In this document: positions 1-11,014 of the stretch, one piece after another
How the letters are laid out: each line of letters begins with the position of its first letter
Numbering within the stretch: position 1 is the first letter of the stretch
Assembly: GCA_019828565.1 (NCBI GenBank)
Contig: JAHDYR010000062.1
Location: 124,001 to 188,000 of the forward strand
Direction: 5' to 3'
Origin: Carpediemonas membranifera
Taxonomy: Eukaryota > Fornicata
Length of the DNA stretch: 64,000 nt
Made by a program: the position numbers and the translations under genes
The notes under the pieces: generated by a model
Database searches by the model: none
What the model saw: the letters and a program-made list of their open reading frames with translations, nothing else
What the model was told of the DNA's origin: nothing

Positions 1-70
1 TTTAAGGTTTTGGTTTTTGACCATTTTCTCCACTGCGGTTTCCAGGAGTAAATCAGTTCTCATCCATTAA

Positions 71-1083
71 TTGGAAAGTTCCCTTCAAGGCCAAACCAAG
101 CACAACCCCGCGATTAAGGACCTATTCCCTGTCGATGACGAAGACGAGACCCCACTTATTCTTAGCAAGAAGAAAGCTCGCCGCGAGCATCGGGACAAAG
201 TGGTCCTCAAGCGCCTCGGCACAACGCTGAAGCCCCGTAGCTTAACAGCTCAACTGATGCCATCCCGTCTCCACGCCTCCGACTTCTCGGTTATGGAGGT
301 CGCCCGCGTCAACCGCCGCTTCAAGCTCGTCCTCGCCCTATTCCAAGACGACAGCCTTCCGACCGATGTGTTGAAGGACACCTACTGCCGTGCATTCAAG
401 TTCGGCTCGTCGAAGGCCATGTACCGCATCAAGGAGCTGATCGAGGACCTCGACTTCGACGACGCAATTCCAAGCGTCCTCTCCCTGGCCCGCGAGGTTC
501 AGGAGAGCAAGGACGTCGTCGACGCCTTCGAGGACACCCCGCGTGACGCACGCAGCCGCGGCTCCGCCAGCAACCGAGGCCGTCAGCAAGGCAACCACCA
601 GGGCCGCGACCAGTCATCATCAGACAACAACCATCAATCCTCCGGCGTCAGAGACAAGAAGGTGGGCCAGACACTGCCCGCCACCTACGTCTGCTACAAC
701 TGCGGCGCCGAGGGGAAGCACAAGACGTGCCAGTGCAACAAGCCGAAGCACAAGTGCAGCCACTGTAAGAAGGAGGGCCACCTGGAGGTTTATTGTCGAT
801 ATAAACCTTCAGCATGTGTCCTCTTGTCCCTTAGCACACCGTCAGACCCCTCGGTATCCCTGTGTAGAGGTACGGTCGCAGGCAAGCCTGTTGTCGCTCT
901 CCTCGACTCTGGAGCTGGACGATCCGTCATTCATTCCAAGTTCGCATCAACGCTTAAGAAGATGACCACAGATCGAGTTCAGGTCAAGACGGCCAAGGGT
1001 ATCATTGACGCCCTAGGCAGTGTGGAGGTCGACTTGACCCTCGCACCGTCAGTCTTCACGCCTAAGTCGTGCTCGTTCAAGTC
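71..1083 (+). pseudogene. E1 Gag and N-terminal protease, partial
   Basis: This is the retrotransposon capsid/nucleocapsid region followed by the start of a retropepsin. No ATG starts the frame (an in-frame TAA sits at 68-70), so the N-terminus is missing or shifted. The capsid part aligns with element B Gag around the shared pattern AF-(V/K)-(K/F)-G. Two CCHC-type knuckles follow: CYNCGAEGKHKTCQC, whose spacing is slightly altered, and CSHCKKEGHLEVYC. The retropepsin motif LLDSGAG follows. Similarity to B protease stops near 1083, where the frame runs into the inverted block. The open frame continues to 1105, but the last residues are not retroviral. Confidence 0.8.
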
Positions 1084-1836
1084 AACTATGCTAAGGGCTA
1101 CGTGAACTTCATCGAGGTGCCACTCGAGGCCATCTTCGACCATCTGTCAACTGGCACTCTCTGGAGTGGTGGCGCCGGCACCCTCCTCGACATGTCCAGC
1201 AACCTCCTGGTCCAGCTCCAGCGGGAGCACCGCGCCTTGCGCTTCCTCCGCGAGCGCACCGGCAGCCGCGCCCAGACCGACAAGGGCATCGTCCAGGCCG
1301 CCATCACTGCTGGCCTGTTCCGCCTTAAGAGCAATGACAAGACCAATCAGTACATCGCTCCCCAGAACTTGGCCGCCCTCGCTCGTGCTCTCGACTGCGG
1401 CGACAGCCTGGCCGGCCAGACCTTGTACCGTGTCGTTGTCCTGGCCCTCGCGCCAGAGTACTACCGCCTGTTCCTGCACGGTGAACGTTCCGAGCACGTC
1501 TCGGTCACTCCCACGCACTGGGCCGCCCTGGTCGGCAACCTCCGTGCCATGGACGAGCTCCCGTCCCTACCGGAGCGCCTCGGTCTGGCCCTCCAAGTCT
1601 CTGACCCGGAACGCGAGTACGACGTCCTGGACGTGCTGGGTCATGAGATCTTGACTACCGGCCCTGACCGCCGCCTGATCCTCCACGTGCAATACGAGGG
1701 CTACACCGCCCCCACATGCACTGATCTGGACTCGACCCTTGCTGCGGTCACCGTGGTCCGCGAGTACCTGGTGGACTTCGAGCTTGAGGACTGGATCAAC
1801 GGCCCTGACGACGAATCCGATGAAGGTTACGAATAA
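1084..1836 (+). pseudogene. Copy A of the antisense accessory protein (5' truncated)
   Basis: The frame encodes the C-terminal ~250 residues of the same protein found complete in element B (17533-18704). It begins at the junction with E1, near the shared GYVNF motif. Most nucleotide differences from B fall at third codon positions; RLFLHGERSE, LPSLPERLGLA and DFELEDW are the same or nearly so. The last ~60 residues look like a divergent chromodomain (YDVLDVLGH, DRRLILHVQYEGY, REYLVDFELEDW). It ends 19 bp before the stop of the convergent pol fragment, exactly as in B. The first exon and intron are absent. Function is unknown. Confidence 0.7.
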
Positions 1837-1855
1837 ATCTTGACTGGGGATCCGT

Positions 1856-4172
1856 TTACTGCCTGGAGTGTGCAGCACGGTGTAGGCCCCTTTCCTCAAG
1901 AAAGTCTTCGAACTTGTCACAACCATCGACATTCTCGAATGGTTCCCATGGCGCCTCGTCTGGCTCATAGCCCAGCCACTCGACCAAATATTCGCGACTC
2001 TCGATCGGACCGGAGTCGGGCCGGGACTTCACAATTTTGCTCGGTACGTACTCAGCTGTAACAGTGTTGGCTAAGCGCGCGACTTGCTCCAAGGACATGT
2101 CGCCGTGATCGAACGGCAGAACTCGGGAAGCGTCAACCCTGAACTGCTTCAGTGATTCAAGGTCTCGCACCGTGTACGCTACAACCTTGTTGTACTCCTG
2201 GTGAACAGACACTAGCGCCATGGGGCCACGCAACCCGGCTGCGAATTTGTCGGGGGGTCTGTCGGGGTAAGCCACCAGGACGTACGGAGTCGAGACAGTA
2301 GTGCGGGTGTCTGGCTTATACTGCTGTAGTAACCGCTTGCTCTTGATGCGCTCGGCTGCCATGCGTCGGTATGCCTGAAATTCGGATAGCTAGTCCCCCT
2401 GGTGGTCGACGGTATAGGTCTCACCCGGCGCGATAAACGTGATGTCCTTCGGTATCCGCATCTCTGTGCCATGTAGAATCTCGGCTGGGGACAGACGAGT
2501 GGGAATTCGTGGTGTTGAATTGACGAGGTACTGGGCAATCGGCAAGCTGTGAACCCAATCGTTGGACCTGAACTGGTAACGACGTGCTGTCAGGATAGCC
2601 TTCACTGAGACGTTTGCACGCTCCACTAGCCCGCTAGATTGTGGGTGATGTGCGGTCGTCTTCCTTGTCGTAAAGCCGAGTCGAGCGCTTAGGTCATTGA
2701 ACACCGCGTTGACGAACTGGGATCCGCCATCCGTCTGCAGCACCTTGGGCACACCATATCGGAGGACCCAGTTGTTCACGAACGCCCTTGATGTCTCGAC
2801 CGCTCTGATAGTCTGCAGCGGAATTAGCTCAGTCCAACGTGAGCACATGTCTATTACAACGAGGATATACTTATAGGTCGTGCCGTCGACCGTGCACGGG
2901 GTGGCCGACATCGTGTCCATGGCCACTCGGTCGAAGGGGTGCTCGACCGCGGTGTGCAGTCCGGCATCAGACGAGATTGGAGGCTTCTGCCTTAGCTGAC
3001 ATATCGGGCACTTGGCAATATAGTCTTCTACGTCCTTCTGACGCACACGCACGCCCCAGTCTCGGAGAAGGTTCTTAGTCGCCCAGGCGGTCAAGTGAGC
3101 TCCAGCGAAGTGGTGAGCCTTCTGTAACTTATCGGCGACTTGGGTATCCATGGTATTGGCGAACATTCGGGAGAGTCCGTCTGCTGCCCCGTTGTCAACC
3201 CCGGGAACGTGGCGTATAGTGAAGTCGAGGTCGGCCAGTTGGTCATACCATCTACGGACCTTGGGGTTGATGGATTTTGCCATGAGCAGCAGGTTACGAT
3301 GATCCGTGCGGATAGTAAAAGAGGTCCACGCCAGGAATTTCCGCCAACGCTGGACTGCCAGGATGATCGCGTACGCTTCCTGCTCGGTGGTACTCCACCT
3401 AGTCTGGACGGCAGAGAAGGCGTGTGACATAAAGGCGATTGGTTGTCCGTCCTGCAGAAGAACGGCACCACACCCCACGTCGGAGGCATCGGTCATGAGA
3501 ACGTGCGTCGCGTCCGACTTGAAATGAACAAGGGAAACACGCTTGAGGAGCTCAGCGACGACGTCATCCAGGGCAGCCTGCTGACCCGGGCCGCCAGGTT
3601 CGGCCTTGCCAGCAGACACTTGCAACAGGAGATGTGCCCGGGACGCAAAATTGGGCACGAAGTCGCGGAAATAGTTGAGAAAACCGACGAGTGCCTGAGC
3701 GGACCGCTTGCTGGTCGGTAGTTTCAGCTTCTTAATGTCGGCGATGCGGTCTTCCGCAATCCTCACGGTGTCTCCGGAAACGAGTCGACCCAGGAACTCG
3801 ACCTCAGCCGCGGCGAAGACGCACTTGTCGCGACCTAGGTGTAGGTCATACTCTTGGCATCGTTTCAGGACGTCCCATAGGTTCCTTATGTACGAAGGCT
3901 CATCCCGACCCATGACAATAATTTCATCGATGTAAATCAGGCACTTCCCTGCCGAGATCAGGTCGGAGAAAGCCTGCTCCATGGCCCACTGGAAATGAGA
4001 ACCAGCGTTACGCAGACCAAAGGGCATAGTCGTGTACTCAAACCGTCCAAGGGGAGTCCCGAAGGCGGTCAGAGGACGAGAACGGTCCGTCAGTGCCACC
4101 TGATGGTATCCTGCCTTGCAGTCGAGGGTAGCGAAGATAGTGTTGCCCCTGAGCTTAGCTAGACAATCCTCA
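1856..4172 (-). pseudogene. Copy A pol fragment: RT (from mid-domain), RNase H, integrase, chromodomain
   Basis: This block is about 90% or more similar by eye to element B pol, starting near the LAKLRGNTIF region of RT. Visible are the RT active site, RNase H (TDASDVGCGAVLL, TDHRN), the integrase zinc-binding region (CPICQ), integrase DDE (MDTMS, QTDGGSQF, ERANVSVK) and a C-terminal chromodomain (EYLVEWLGYEPDE). Two lesions kill it: the RT active site reads YIDE instead of YIDD (codon at 3923-3925), and a TAG near 2390 replaces a Trp codon present in B, splitting the frame into 2390-4172 and 1856-2362. The upstream gag and protease are absent. Confidence 0.85.
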
Positions 4173-6444
4173 GAGGGCCTCTTCCAGTTTACCAGAGTTC
4201 CCTTTGGTATCAAGACGGCCCCCGCCTTCTTCCAGGCGACCATGAGGCAGGTCCTACACGGACTGATAGGGACGAAATGTGAGGTTTTCATCGACGATAT
4301 TGTGGTATACGGCACCTCCCCCGAGGAGTTGGCCCACAACCTCGATGCGGTCTTGGCGCGACTCGCCGATCACCGCTTTACCCCCCACCCCATAAAGTGC
4401 AAGCTCTATGCCGAAGAGATTGACTACCTTGGCCACATAGCCTCGGGTAAGGGAGTGCGTATGTCCGACGATAGGACTAAAGCCATCCTAGATATGGCCC
4501 CGCCCAAGGATATCTCTACGACAAGAGCATTCCTGGGCGCTGTCAACTATTTCCGGAGATTTGTCCCGGGCCTGGGCTCGACAGTTGCCCCTCTCTATGG
4601 CCTGACCTCCGGTAAGACTCCGTGGAAGTGGACAGTCGAGCATGAAGACGCCTTCCAGGCTACGAAACGCCTCATCGCGTCCGCAGGTACACTGTCACAC
4701 TTGGACTACCGATACCCGATAATTGTCCGGACCGATGCTTCAGACATTGGTTGTGGTGGTATGATTCTGAACCTCATCGACGGAAAGGAGCGCATAGTCG
4801 AGTATTGCTCCCACACATTCACCAACGCCGAGAAGCGCTGGGCCACCATCGAGAAAGAGGCGTTTGGAGTGTTCTTTGCAGTCGTTGGCAAGTTCTCTCA
4901 TCACTTGCTGGGTCATCCGTTTACGATACAGACGGATCACCGCAACCTGGTGTACATGAGGAAGAGTCTCACCCCTAAGGTCATGCGATGGGCCCTACAG
5001 ATGCAAGAGTACTCTTACACCATTGAACACATCCCGGGTAAGGAAAACGTCGTCACCGACGCCCTTTCCCGTTGCCTCTTTGCACGTCCAAATGTCAAGG
5101 CAATTGCCCAGCTCTGCTTTGACCAAGTGCACAATGCTCAGGCCGGCCATATGGGACGAGACGAAATCCTTCGCCGACTTAAGCAGCTCGACTACGTCTG
5201 GCCTTCGATGGCCAAGGACGTCGATGTCATGATAGACCGTTGTTCGATCTGTCAGAAGATCAGGCTCCCCCATAAGACCCTGAACCCTCCGCTTAAGACG
5301 ACGATGGCGGACCGTCCAGGCCAAGTCTGGTCTGTCGATACAGTGGGACCTTTCCCTGAGGACCATCGCGGCAACCGCTACGTGTTGACTTTTGTCGACA
5401 TGTTCTCACGGTTTGTCGAGTTTATTCCCACTCGGAGAGCGACTAGCAATGAAGCACTCGCGATGCTGCAAGTTTTTGGACGGTACGGTGTCCCTAAGGC
5501 CTTGCGTACTGACCAAGGTGCCCAGTTTGTTTCGACTGCCGTCCAGGAGCTGTCCGAGGTTATGGGTATCAAGCGAATCTTGACCCTACCCTATCACCAT
5601 AGGGCTAATGGACTCGTCGAGAGAGCTAACCGCGAACTGAACAGACACATCCGTGCGATTACCGCCGAAAAGCGCCTCACGGACTCTTGGTCTGTCTATC
5701 TTCCGATGGTGCAGCGAATCTGCAACGCTACTCCGAACTCAACGATTGGCGTCGAGCCAGCTCAGATCATGTTTGGTGACATTGATCTGGGCGTGAACCT
5801 TCTTGGTAGAAAGGAGGGAAGGGATGTAGATTCGACTTCTCCGTCCCCCACGCACGAGTCTGTCCAGAACATGATCGCCGCACAGCAGCTAGTGATCGAG
5901 GCTGCCCGTACGACCCAGCACGAGACACTCGAGTCCCGTGGCGATGCTGAGGAGACCACTGACCCTCTACCCGTTGGGTCTCAGGTGTTGGTCACTCCAC
6001 TCACCCCGACGATAGACCGTCTCGCCCCGCGATACTTGGGCCCCTACGAGGTGACGGAGATCCAATGCGACATCTACAAGGTGGTTAGTCCCGAGTCTGG
6101 ACGCGCGATGCAGTACCACGCGACACGGATCATACCCTATACGGGAGCGACGATTGATCCTATCCAGTTAGTCGCCCTGGATTACGACTCCTACCTCGTG
6201 GAGCGGATCGTCGACCACAATCCCGGTCGTACGAAGACTAAGTGGCAGTTTAAGATCCGTTGGGACGGTTATGGCCCTGAGGATGACTCCTGGATCCCCT
6301 TACGTCGATGCTAAGGATCTGCAGGTCCTGGATGAGTATCTCGAGGCTCATCAGGAGATTCACCTTCAGGAGGGAAGTGTAGCACGTGGGTCTGCGAAGC
6401 CCACTGCGAACCCCGGCCTGCGGGGCCGGGTGCGAACCCAATAA
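4173..6444 (+). pseudogene. E1 pol: RT C-half, RNase H, integrase, chromodomain (one late frameshift)
   Basis: The frame resumes within RT at FQFTRVPFGIKTAPAFFQ and holds the FIDD active site, RNase H (TDASDIGCGG, TDHRNL), an integrase HHCC region ending CSICQ, the integrase catalytic motifs (SVDTVGPF, RTDQGAQF, LVERANREL) and a chromodomain (YLVERIVDH, KIRWDGYGPEDDSWIP). The main open frame stops at 6314. A one-base excess in the CCCC run near 6295-6298 would account for this, because the chromodomain continues in the next frame to a TAA at 6442-6444, inside the LTR. The first ~19 residues of the longest open frame belong to the junction. E1 is distinct from B/copy A: its integrase motifs differ. 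Confidence 0.85.
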
Positions 6445-6488
6445 ATACAACGACACGACAACATGAATCACAACGATTTACGACTACA
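6376..6488 (+). repeat. E1 3' LTR with preceding polypurine tract
   Basis: The tract AGGAGGGA immediately precedes AGTGTAGCAC, and the unit ends ...GACTACA at 6488, where minus-strand C RT sequence resumes. The LTR of element B starts with the same AGTGTAG and also ends in ACA. A GC-rich inverted repeat (CCCGGCC/GGCCGGG) and an AATAAA (about 6441-6446) lie within it. The matching 5' LTR would be outside the window, so the boundaries are inferred from the polypurine tract and the family terminus. Confidence 0.6.
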
Positions 6489-8357
6489 AGACCGGCACAT
6501 CAGCCTTTGTGCGGCCGTATAGGAGAATGTCGTCAATGTAAACAGCTGCTCCACGGTGTAGGACAGGAGCTAGGACTTTCTGCATGGCACGTTGAAAAGC
6601 AGACGGAGCCGTCTTGTCAAAAGGTACTCTGCAGAATTCAACATAGTCGTCGGGTGTCACCGCAGCGGTGAGTGGTATGCTGTCCGGGTGGACTCGCATT
6701 TGATGGTAACCGGACCTTAGGTCCAGTGAGGCAAAGTATTGGGCGCCGGCTGCCTCCCTATCGAACAGGCGCAGGTCGGGGAGCGGGAAATGGTCATCTT
6801 GGACGTACGCGTTGATGCGGGTGTAGTCAACACAGACGCGGATCTTTCCAGACTTGTGGCCGTGTTTGACGATCACTATTGGGGCGGAGTAGGGACCTTC
6901 GGAGTCCCGAACGATGCCTTGAGAGCGCCAGCGTTGGACTTCAGCATGGACTTGGTCTCGGAGAGCTGGGTCAGCGATAGGACGAGGCTTTGCCTGTATG
7001 AGGACGTCGTCTGTGAGTCTGATGTGGAGAGGATCGAGCTTTGAGCCTTCTGGGGGCAACTCGGGATCGAATACTTGTGAATGCTCTCGGAGAAGGGGCA
7101 GAATGTCCTCCTTGAGCTCCGGGACTGTTACTGCTTCATATCCTCGGGGTGCAACGTTGTCGACGGCTATATCGTCATCGTCGTCGGCTGAAACAGCGGT
7201 ATCGGATGGGAACGACAGGCTCAGGGAATCTTCGGTGAGGATCCCAAGTCTGCGGAGTACGTCCGTTCCTAATAGGAACTTTGGCACATCTCCTGGAATA
7301 ATGAGGGCCAGTAGCGAGATCTCAGTGTCGTAGCCCGCGGGCCTGGGCAGGGCAACGGTAACTCGGAGGTATCTGTCGCTAGTGAATGAGTCGCCGGTTG
7401 CGACAGCTGCGGAGGTCTTTCTGCCTGTGACGACTTCGCAGCTCGTGCGTTGGTATAAATGCTCTGCTAAACCACTCGACACGCAGGTGACTCCCGCTCC
7501 AATATCAATCACAATTGGGTCCTCAAGGCCATTTATATGGCTGTTCAGGGTCAGCGGGCCCTGCTGGGGGTCAGTCGTGTCGACGGCGTCGCGCTCCTTA
7601 CGGGGAGGATTGGGGCGCAGGCGACCGTTGTCGCGGGTGAACTTTGGCTTGAAAGCGGGCTTCTCGGCAGTCGGACACTCGGAGTTCCAATGGTTACCAC
7701 CGCACTTCTCACAGGGAGCAGGAGGAGCACGGTTGCCCGGATTGACGTCGTTTGTCTGAGCTGGGGAGGCAGCGTTCTTCTTGACGGAGGCCTTCTTCGG
7801 CTTGGATGGGGCCTCATCGTCGACAGCCGCGTCCTTCTTCTGCTTGATCGGGACCAGCTCGTAGCCCTTGGATAGGGCAGTCAGGGCGAGATCGTCTTCC
7901 TCGTCTGCGGCCTCGAGAGCAAGGGTGATGACGTCCTCAAGCGAGAGAGAGCTGGCGACGGCAAGCTCAGACTTAAGTCGTACAGCGCGCTGCAGCGGGT
8001 ACGGGCGGAGGTTGTTAATGAAGATCTTGACGGCCTTCTTCTCGGCCTTGTCAATCTTGTCGTCGTCATCGTCTTCGGGGGTTTCGTGTGCTGTAGCTCT
8101 CTGACCCATTCGTCTGCGTTGCGAGGGGCCACGAGTGCATCAAGAGCCTTTGAGACTTCCTCACCGGTAATGTCCTGAATTCTCTTGTCAGTCTGGCGTT
8201 CGACCGCGTCAATGTACGTCTCATCGAGGAAAACGCGGTAGTTGGCGTTAGGGAAGAAGACATTAAGTCTATCAACTTCTTGTCTGTAATTTTTCACTCC
8301 TGAGCGGGTGAGCTCGCGGAGCTTCGGGAAATTCGTGGTGGAGATATTGCTGAACAT
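6489..8357 (-). pseudogene. Element C: Gag, protease and N-half of RT, interrupted by E1
   Basis: Gag starts at ATG 8357. A frameshift near a CCCCC run (about 8070) moves the reading into the frame that ends at 6484. One CCHC-type knuckle (CEKCGGNHWNSECP) is followed by a protease-like motif with the unusual triad DIG (VIDIGAGVTCVS). RT follows with GIVRDSEGPYSAPIVIV, RVCVDYTRINAY, FASLDLRSGYHQ, FDKTAPSAFQ and AVYIDDILLYG. The frame breaks off a few residues after YIDD at the E1 LTR edge. The rest of RT, RNase H and integrase are not in the window and may lie to the left of E1. Belongs to Ty3/gypsy but is not closely related to B or E1. Confidence 0.75.
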
Positions 8358-8535
8358 GCTGGGTGAATGTGGACTAGTTTAAAATTTAATTTAAAAATGT
8401 GCCGGGCCTTTGGGGCCGAGTGCTAGCAATGAGGTTGAAGTGTTTTAATGATACGATTTGATCGGTGCAGCGGACTAGCCGGGACCAAATCACAATCAAG
8501 ACCAGGCCATAAATAATACAAATCAATATATGGCC
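8358..8535. other. Non-coding stretch between elements C and D
   Basis: Low-GC sequence upstream of C Gag with an A/T run (8380-8398) and a GC-rich inverted motif (GCCGGGCC/GGCCGAG) loosely like the one in the E1 LTR. It probably contains the 5' LTR of C, but I cannot place its ends. Confidence 0.3.
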
Positions 8536-10000
8536 CTAATCATGGCACCAACATGGTGGCAACCATGACACAGGAGCGGCCCAATCAGAGGTGGAAGGCG
8601 CAATGACGCCGTTATCGAGGAGTTCTTGGACTTCCTGATCGATGTACTGCCGTACTGCAGGGCTTTGGCGTCTAGGTGGCGTGCTTACGGGCTCCGCGCC
8701 ATCGTGAAGTTCGATGTCCATCGGCGCAACCGCAGCGCCGAGGGATGGACACGGTTCGAGAACAGGTGAGCAAACCTGTCTCTCACCTTCGTGATGGCCT
8801 TCGGGAGACTCCAGCAAGCAGCTTCCTTGGGATGGTCAATGGAGGGCTCTTCGTCGGCACGGAAAGCCTCCAGGTCAGCCTCGGAGACGAAGAGGTCATC
8901 GTCTGACTCGTCATCGAGGCGAGAGACGGAAACATCCTCCTCGTCCGGGATCTCGGTCGGCCTAGGTCCCGACTCCACGTAGGAGAGGAGATCGAGTTCC
9001 ATAACCGTTCTTCGAGAGGACTGCGCCCTTAATCTCATCAGAGATGTAAAAGGGGACTTGCGTCCTCACTCCGGGGGTGTATAGAACGAGGCTTGCAACC
9101 TTATCGAGCACGGCGGGTCCGTTTGCCGTGTCGATCGAGATGTTGGCCCGCGCCAGGCGAACGGGGCCAAGGGAGTCGATCACAGACGGGTTGACGAGGT
9201 CAACAGAGGCGCCAGTGTCGAGGAGGGCAATGACCTCGACCTGGCGACCCTCGTCACCCGGAACTCCCAGCGACAGGCTGAGATAAGGAGCTTCAACGCT
9301 CCAGTCAATAGCCCTTTCAGCGACGCTGTTGATAAGCTCGGCCACGTAAACGCCAAGACAACGGGCAGCAGCATGCATGCCCTGGGCGACGTAGCCGGGC
9401 TTCTGACGGTTGGGGCAGTCAGCGCGGCGGTGGCCGACCTGGCCACAGCCGAAGCAGCGCAGCTCAAGCTTGGGCTTAGTCTCCTTGCTGGGGGCCCGAC
9501 GCGGGCCGGCCGGCTGGCGGGCCTGGTCCATACGCTGGCCCTGATCACGCGCCCTGTCGACTCGAGGGGCGTGGAGACGGTCGGGGAGGATAGCCTCCCT
9601 GTCCAGGAGCTCGTCCAGCTCCTGGATGGCGGTTGTGGCGGCGGTCGCCATATCATGCGGTTCAGTCAGTCGAACCGCTCGGGCAAGGTCACGGGGGAGA
9701 CTGCGAAGGAAGGTCTCCCTCAGGAGCTTGCGAGGCGGCGTGGTCCTGGTCCAAAACTGCGAGCTTCGCATAAAATGCCTGGAGGTGCATTAGCAGACGA
9801 CGTTGCTGGGGACGACCGAGATGCCAGTGGCCCGCTTGACCTGCGGCGTCTGGGCATCGGTATAGTGCTCGGGGACGCCCTGGTACCCAGATATCCCTGG
9901 CACGAGCTGACATACCCTCGAGAGTCTCAGCTGCGTTCGACCGGTTTATGTCTTGGTGAAAGGTGGTCGTCACGACAAGCTGTGCTGTAAGCAAGTTCAG
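8536..10000 (-). pseudogene. Element D: degraded Gag, protease and RT N-terminus
   Basis: At least four overlapping frames are needed: Gag N-part 9994-9689, Gag C-part plus protease 9771-8962, linker 9038-8685 and RT N-terminus 8817-8536. A single zinc knuckle (CFGCGQVGHRRADCP) and a canonical retropepsin LLDTGASVDLVN are clear. RT is recognised only from its start (GVIAPSTSDWAAPV) and is lost where C begins. Multiple frameshifts and the missing pol mark it as dead, apart from any consensus errors. It seems to be the oldest layer of the nest: C lies inside its RT. Confidence 0.7.
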
Positions 10001-10248
10001 TACTACTGTCTATACATCCTCTCTCGGTTTCAGCTCTCAGCGATGTCTCAGTCGCTGGGTTCTTTTGATTGAATCACTCGATCTCGGGATTGGTGAAGTG
10101 CTAACACTAACTGAGCATACTGGGGTGCTACATGACCTTCATACAGCACCCGAATATGTTCTGTTAGTGATGTCACTTCATCAATCTTGGGATATATATA
10201 TATAAATTGTGGTACCATATCTTGGCGATGACAACATTGCAGAACATT
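10001..10248. other. Intergenic, with a short TA microsatellite
   Basis: No supported gene. A (TA) run at about 10192-10205 (GATATATATATATAAATT) is the only simple repeat noticed. The stretch may be the 5' flank of element D. Confidence 0.4.
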
Positions 10249-10533
10249 TCACCAACGTCGAAGGTGCCCAAAGACGCCGAGAAGGTGTTCCGTGTCCACA
10301 CCCATCGCCCGGAGTAGGGAGACCATGGGTTGCGTGTGCATTGTGAATTCTTCGGGAGCCATGGCCAGACTCATGGGCAGGGTGAGTCGATATGTGCGGC
10401 CGTCCACCACGAACCCGAGCCGCTTTCGTTCTTGGGGTGCCCAAACGACCTTCGGAACGTCGCCAGCGAGGGTCAGTTTGTGCTGAAACGGTTTGACATG
10501 GAGGAGAACACTGTGCTGAAGAGCATGCCTGCC
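10249..10533 (-). pseudogene. DIRS/tyrosine-recombinase-type RT fragment
   Basis: A 94-residue open stretch without ATG reads HVKPFQHKLTLAGDVPKVVW, then GFVVDGRTYRLTLPMSLAMA, then PEEFTMHTQPMVSLLRAMGV. The order and spacing resemble RT block 4-5 of DIRS/Ngaro-like elements (form FxxxGxxYxFxxLPFGLSxAPxxFT). It stops before the expected catalytic aspartates. It differs from the Ty3/gypsy RTs nearby, so it is probably a remnant of another element class. The family call rests on motif shape only. Confidence 0.4.
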
Positions 10534-10633
10534 TTATCCACTGAATTTACCGTAGACGCGTTCTACAGCTTAGTCAGCCTGATCCAATTTGCATAGTGCC
10601 ATATGGGGGGGTGAGGATCGGGTGCTCCATCGC

Positions 10634-10903
10634 CTACAACTCGGGCCACATCATCCACCAGGTCACCCTCTGAGAAGGCACAGCACGATTATGGGTGATG
10701 CAGTTTGTCAGATTCTGGAGACTGCTGCTTTGAATGATTTGACAGCTGACTGACCCATGCTCCGCAACAACTCGGTCTGCCCAGCTCGGACGTGAGATGC
10801 TGTTCAGTATCGAGGCGACAAGACGGTCGGAACAATGATCGCGGTTCGCACTCCACTTCAGGCATGATCTGATGTGAAGACCGAAGTCCCAGACAGCATC
10901 CAC
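10634..10903 (-). other. Unassigned 89-codon open frame
   Basis: An open frame between the RT fragment and the first host gene. It has no recognisable motif. It may be another decayed piece of the same element, since DIRS-type RNase H would be expected near here, but nothing in the residues shows that. Confidence 0.2.
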
Positions 10904-11014
10904 ACTGTGAATGCCGAGCCAGTTCGCTGCAGAGACCGCGACGACCGTGCTAACTTCGGATGGTAATTGACGTTCTCTGGCGTGATTTATGCCGTACAGC
11001 TAAGAAATGTAAAC

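Larger units (their letters stand above)
1..6488 (+). mobile_element. E1: plus-strand chromovirus (Ty3/gypsy), rearranged, 5' end outside window
   Basis: Two same-sense parts are visible: gag-protease (71 to about 1083) and the second half of reverse transcriptase through integrase and chromodomain (about 4173-6375), then a 3' LTR (6376-6488). The middle, from the end of protease to mid-RT (roughly 0.6 kb judged from element B), is missing. In its place is a 3.1-kb block in the opposite orientation (about 1084-4172) from a B-like element. The 5' LTR and the gag N-terminus would lie before position 1. Element C RT resumes directly after the 3' LTR, so E1 probably inserted into C. An assembly chimera cannot be excluded for the inverted block. 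Confidence 0.75.

Noticed and set aside
2839-5966. Numerous small ORFs opposite the pol frames (e.g. 2839-3078, 5762-5959)
   Set aside because: Shadows of conserved RT/RNase H/integrase coding sequence in GC-rich DNA. The antisense gene at 17533-18704 was kept because it does not overlap pol and is conserved.
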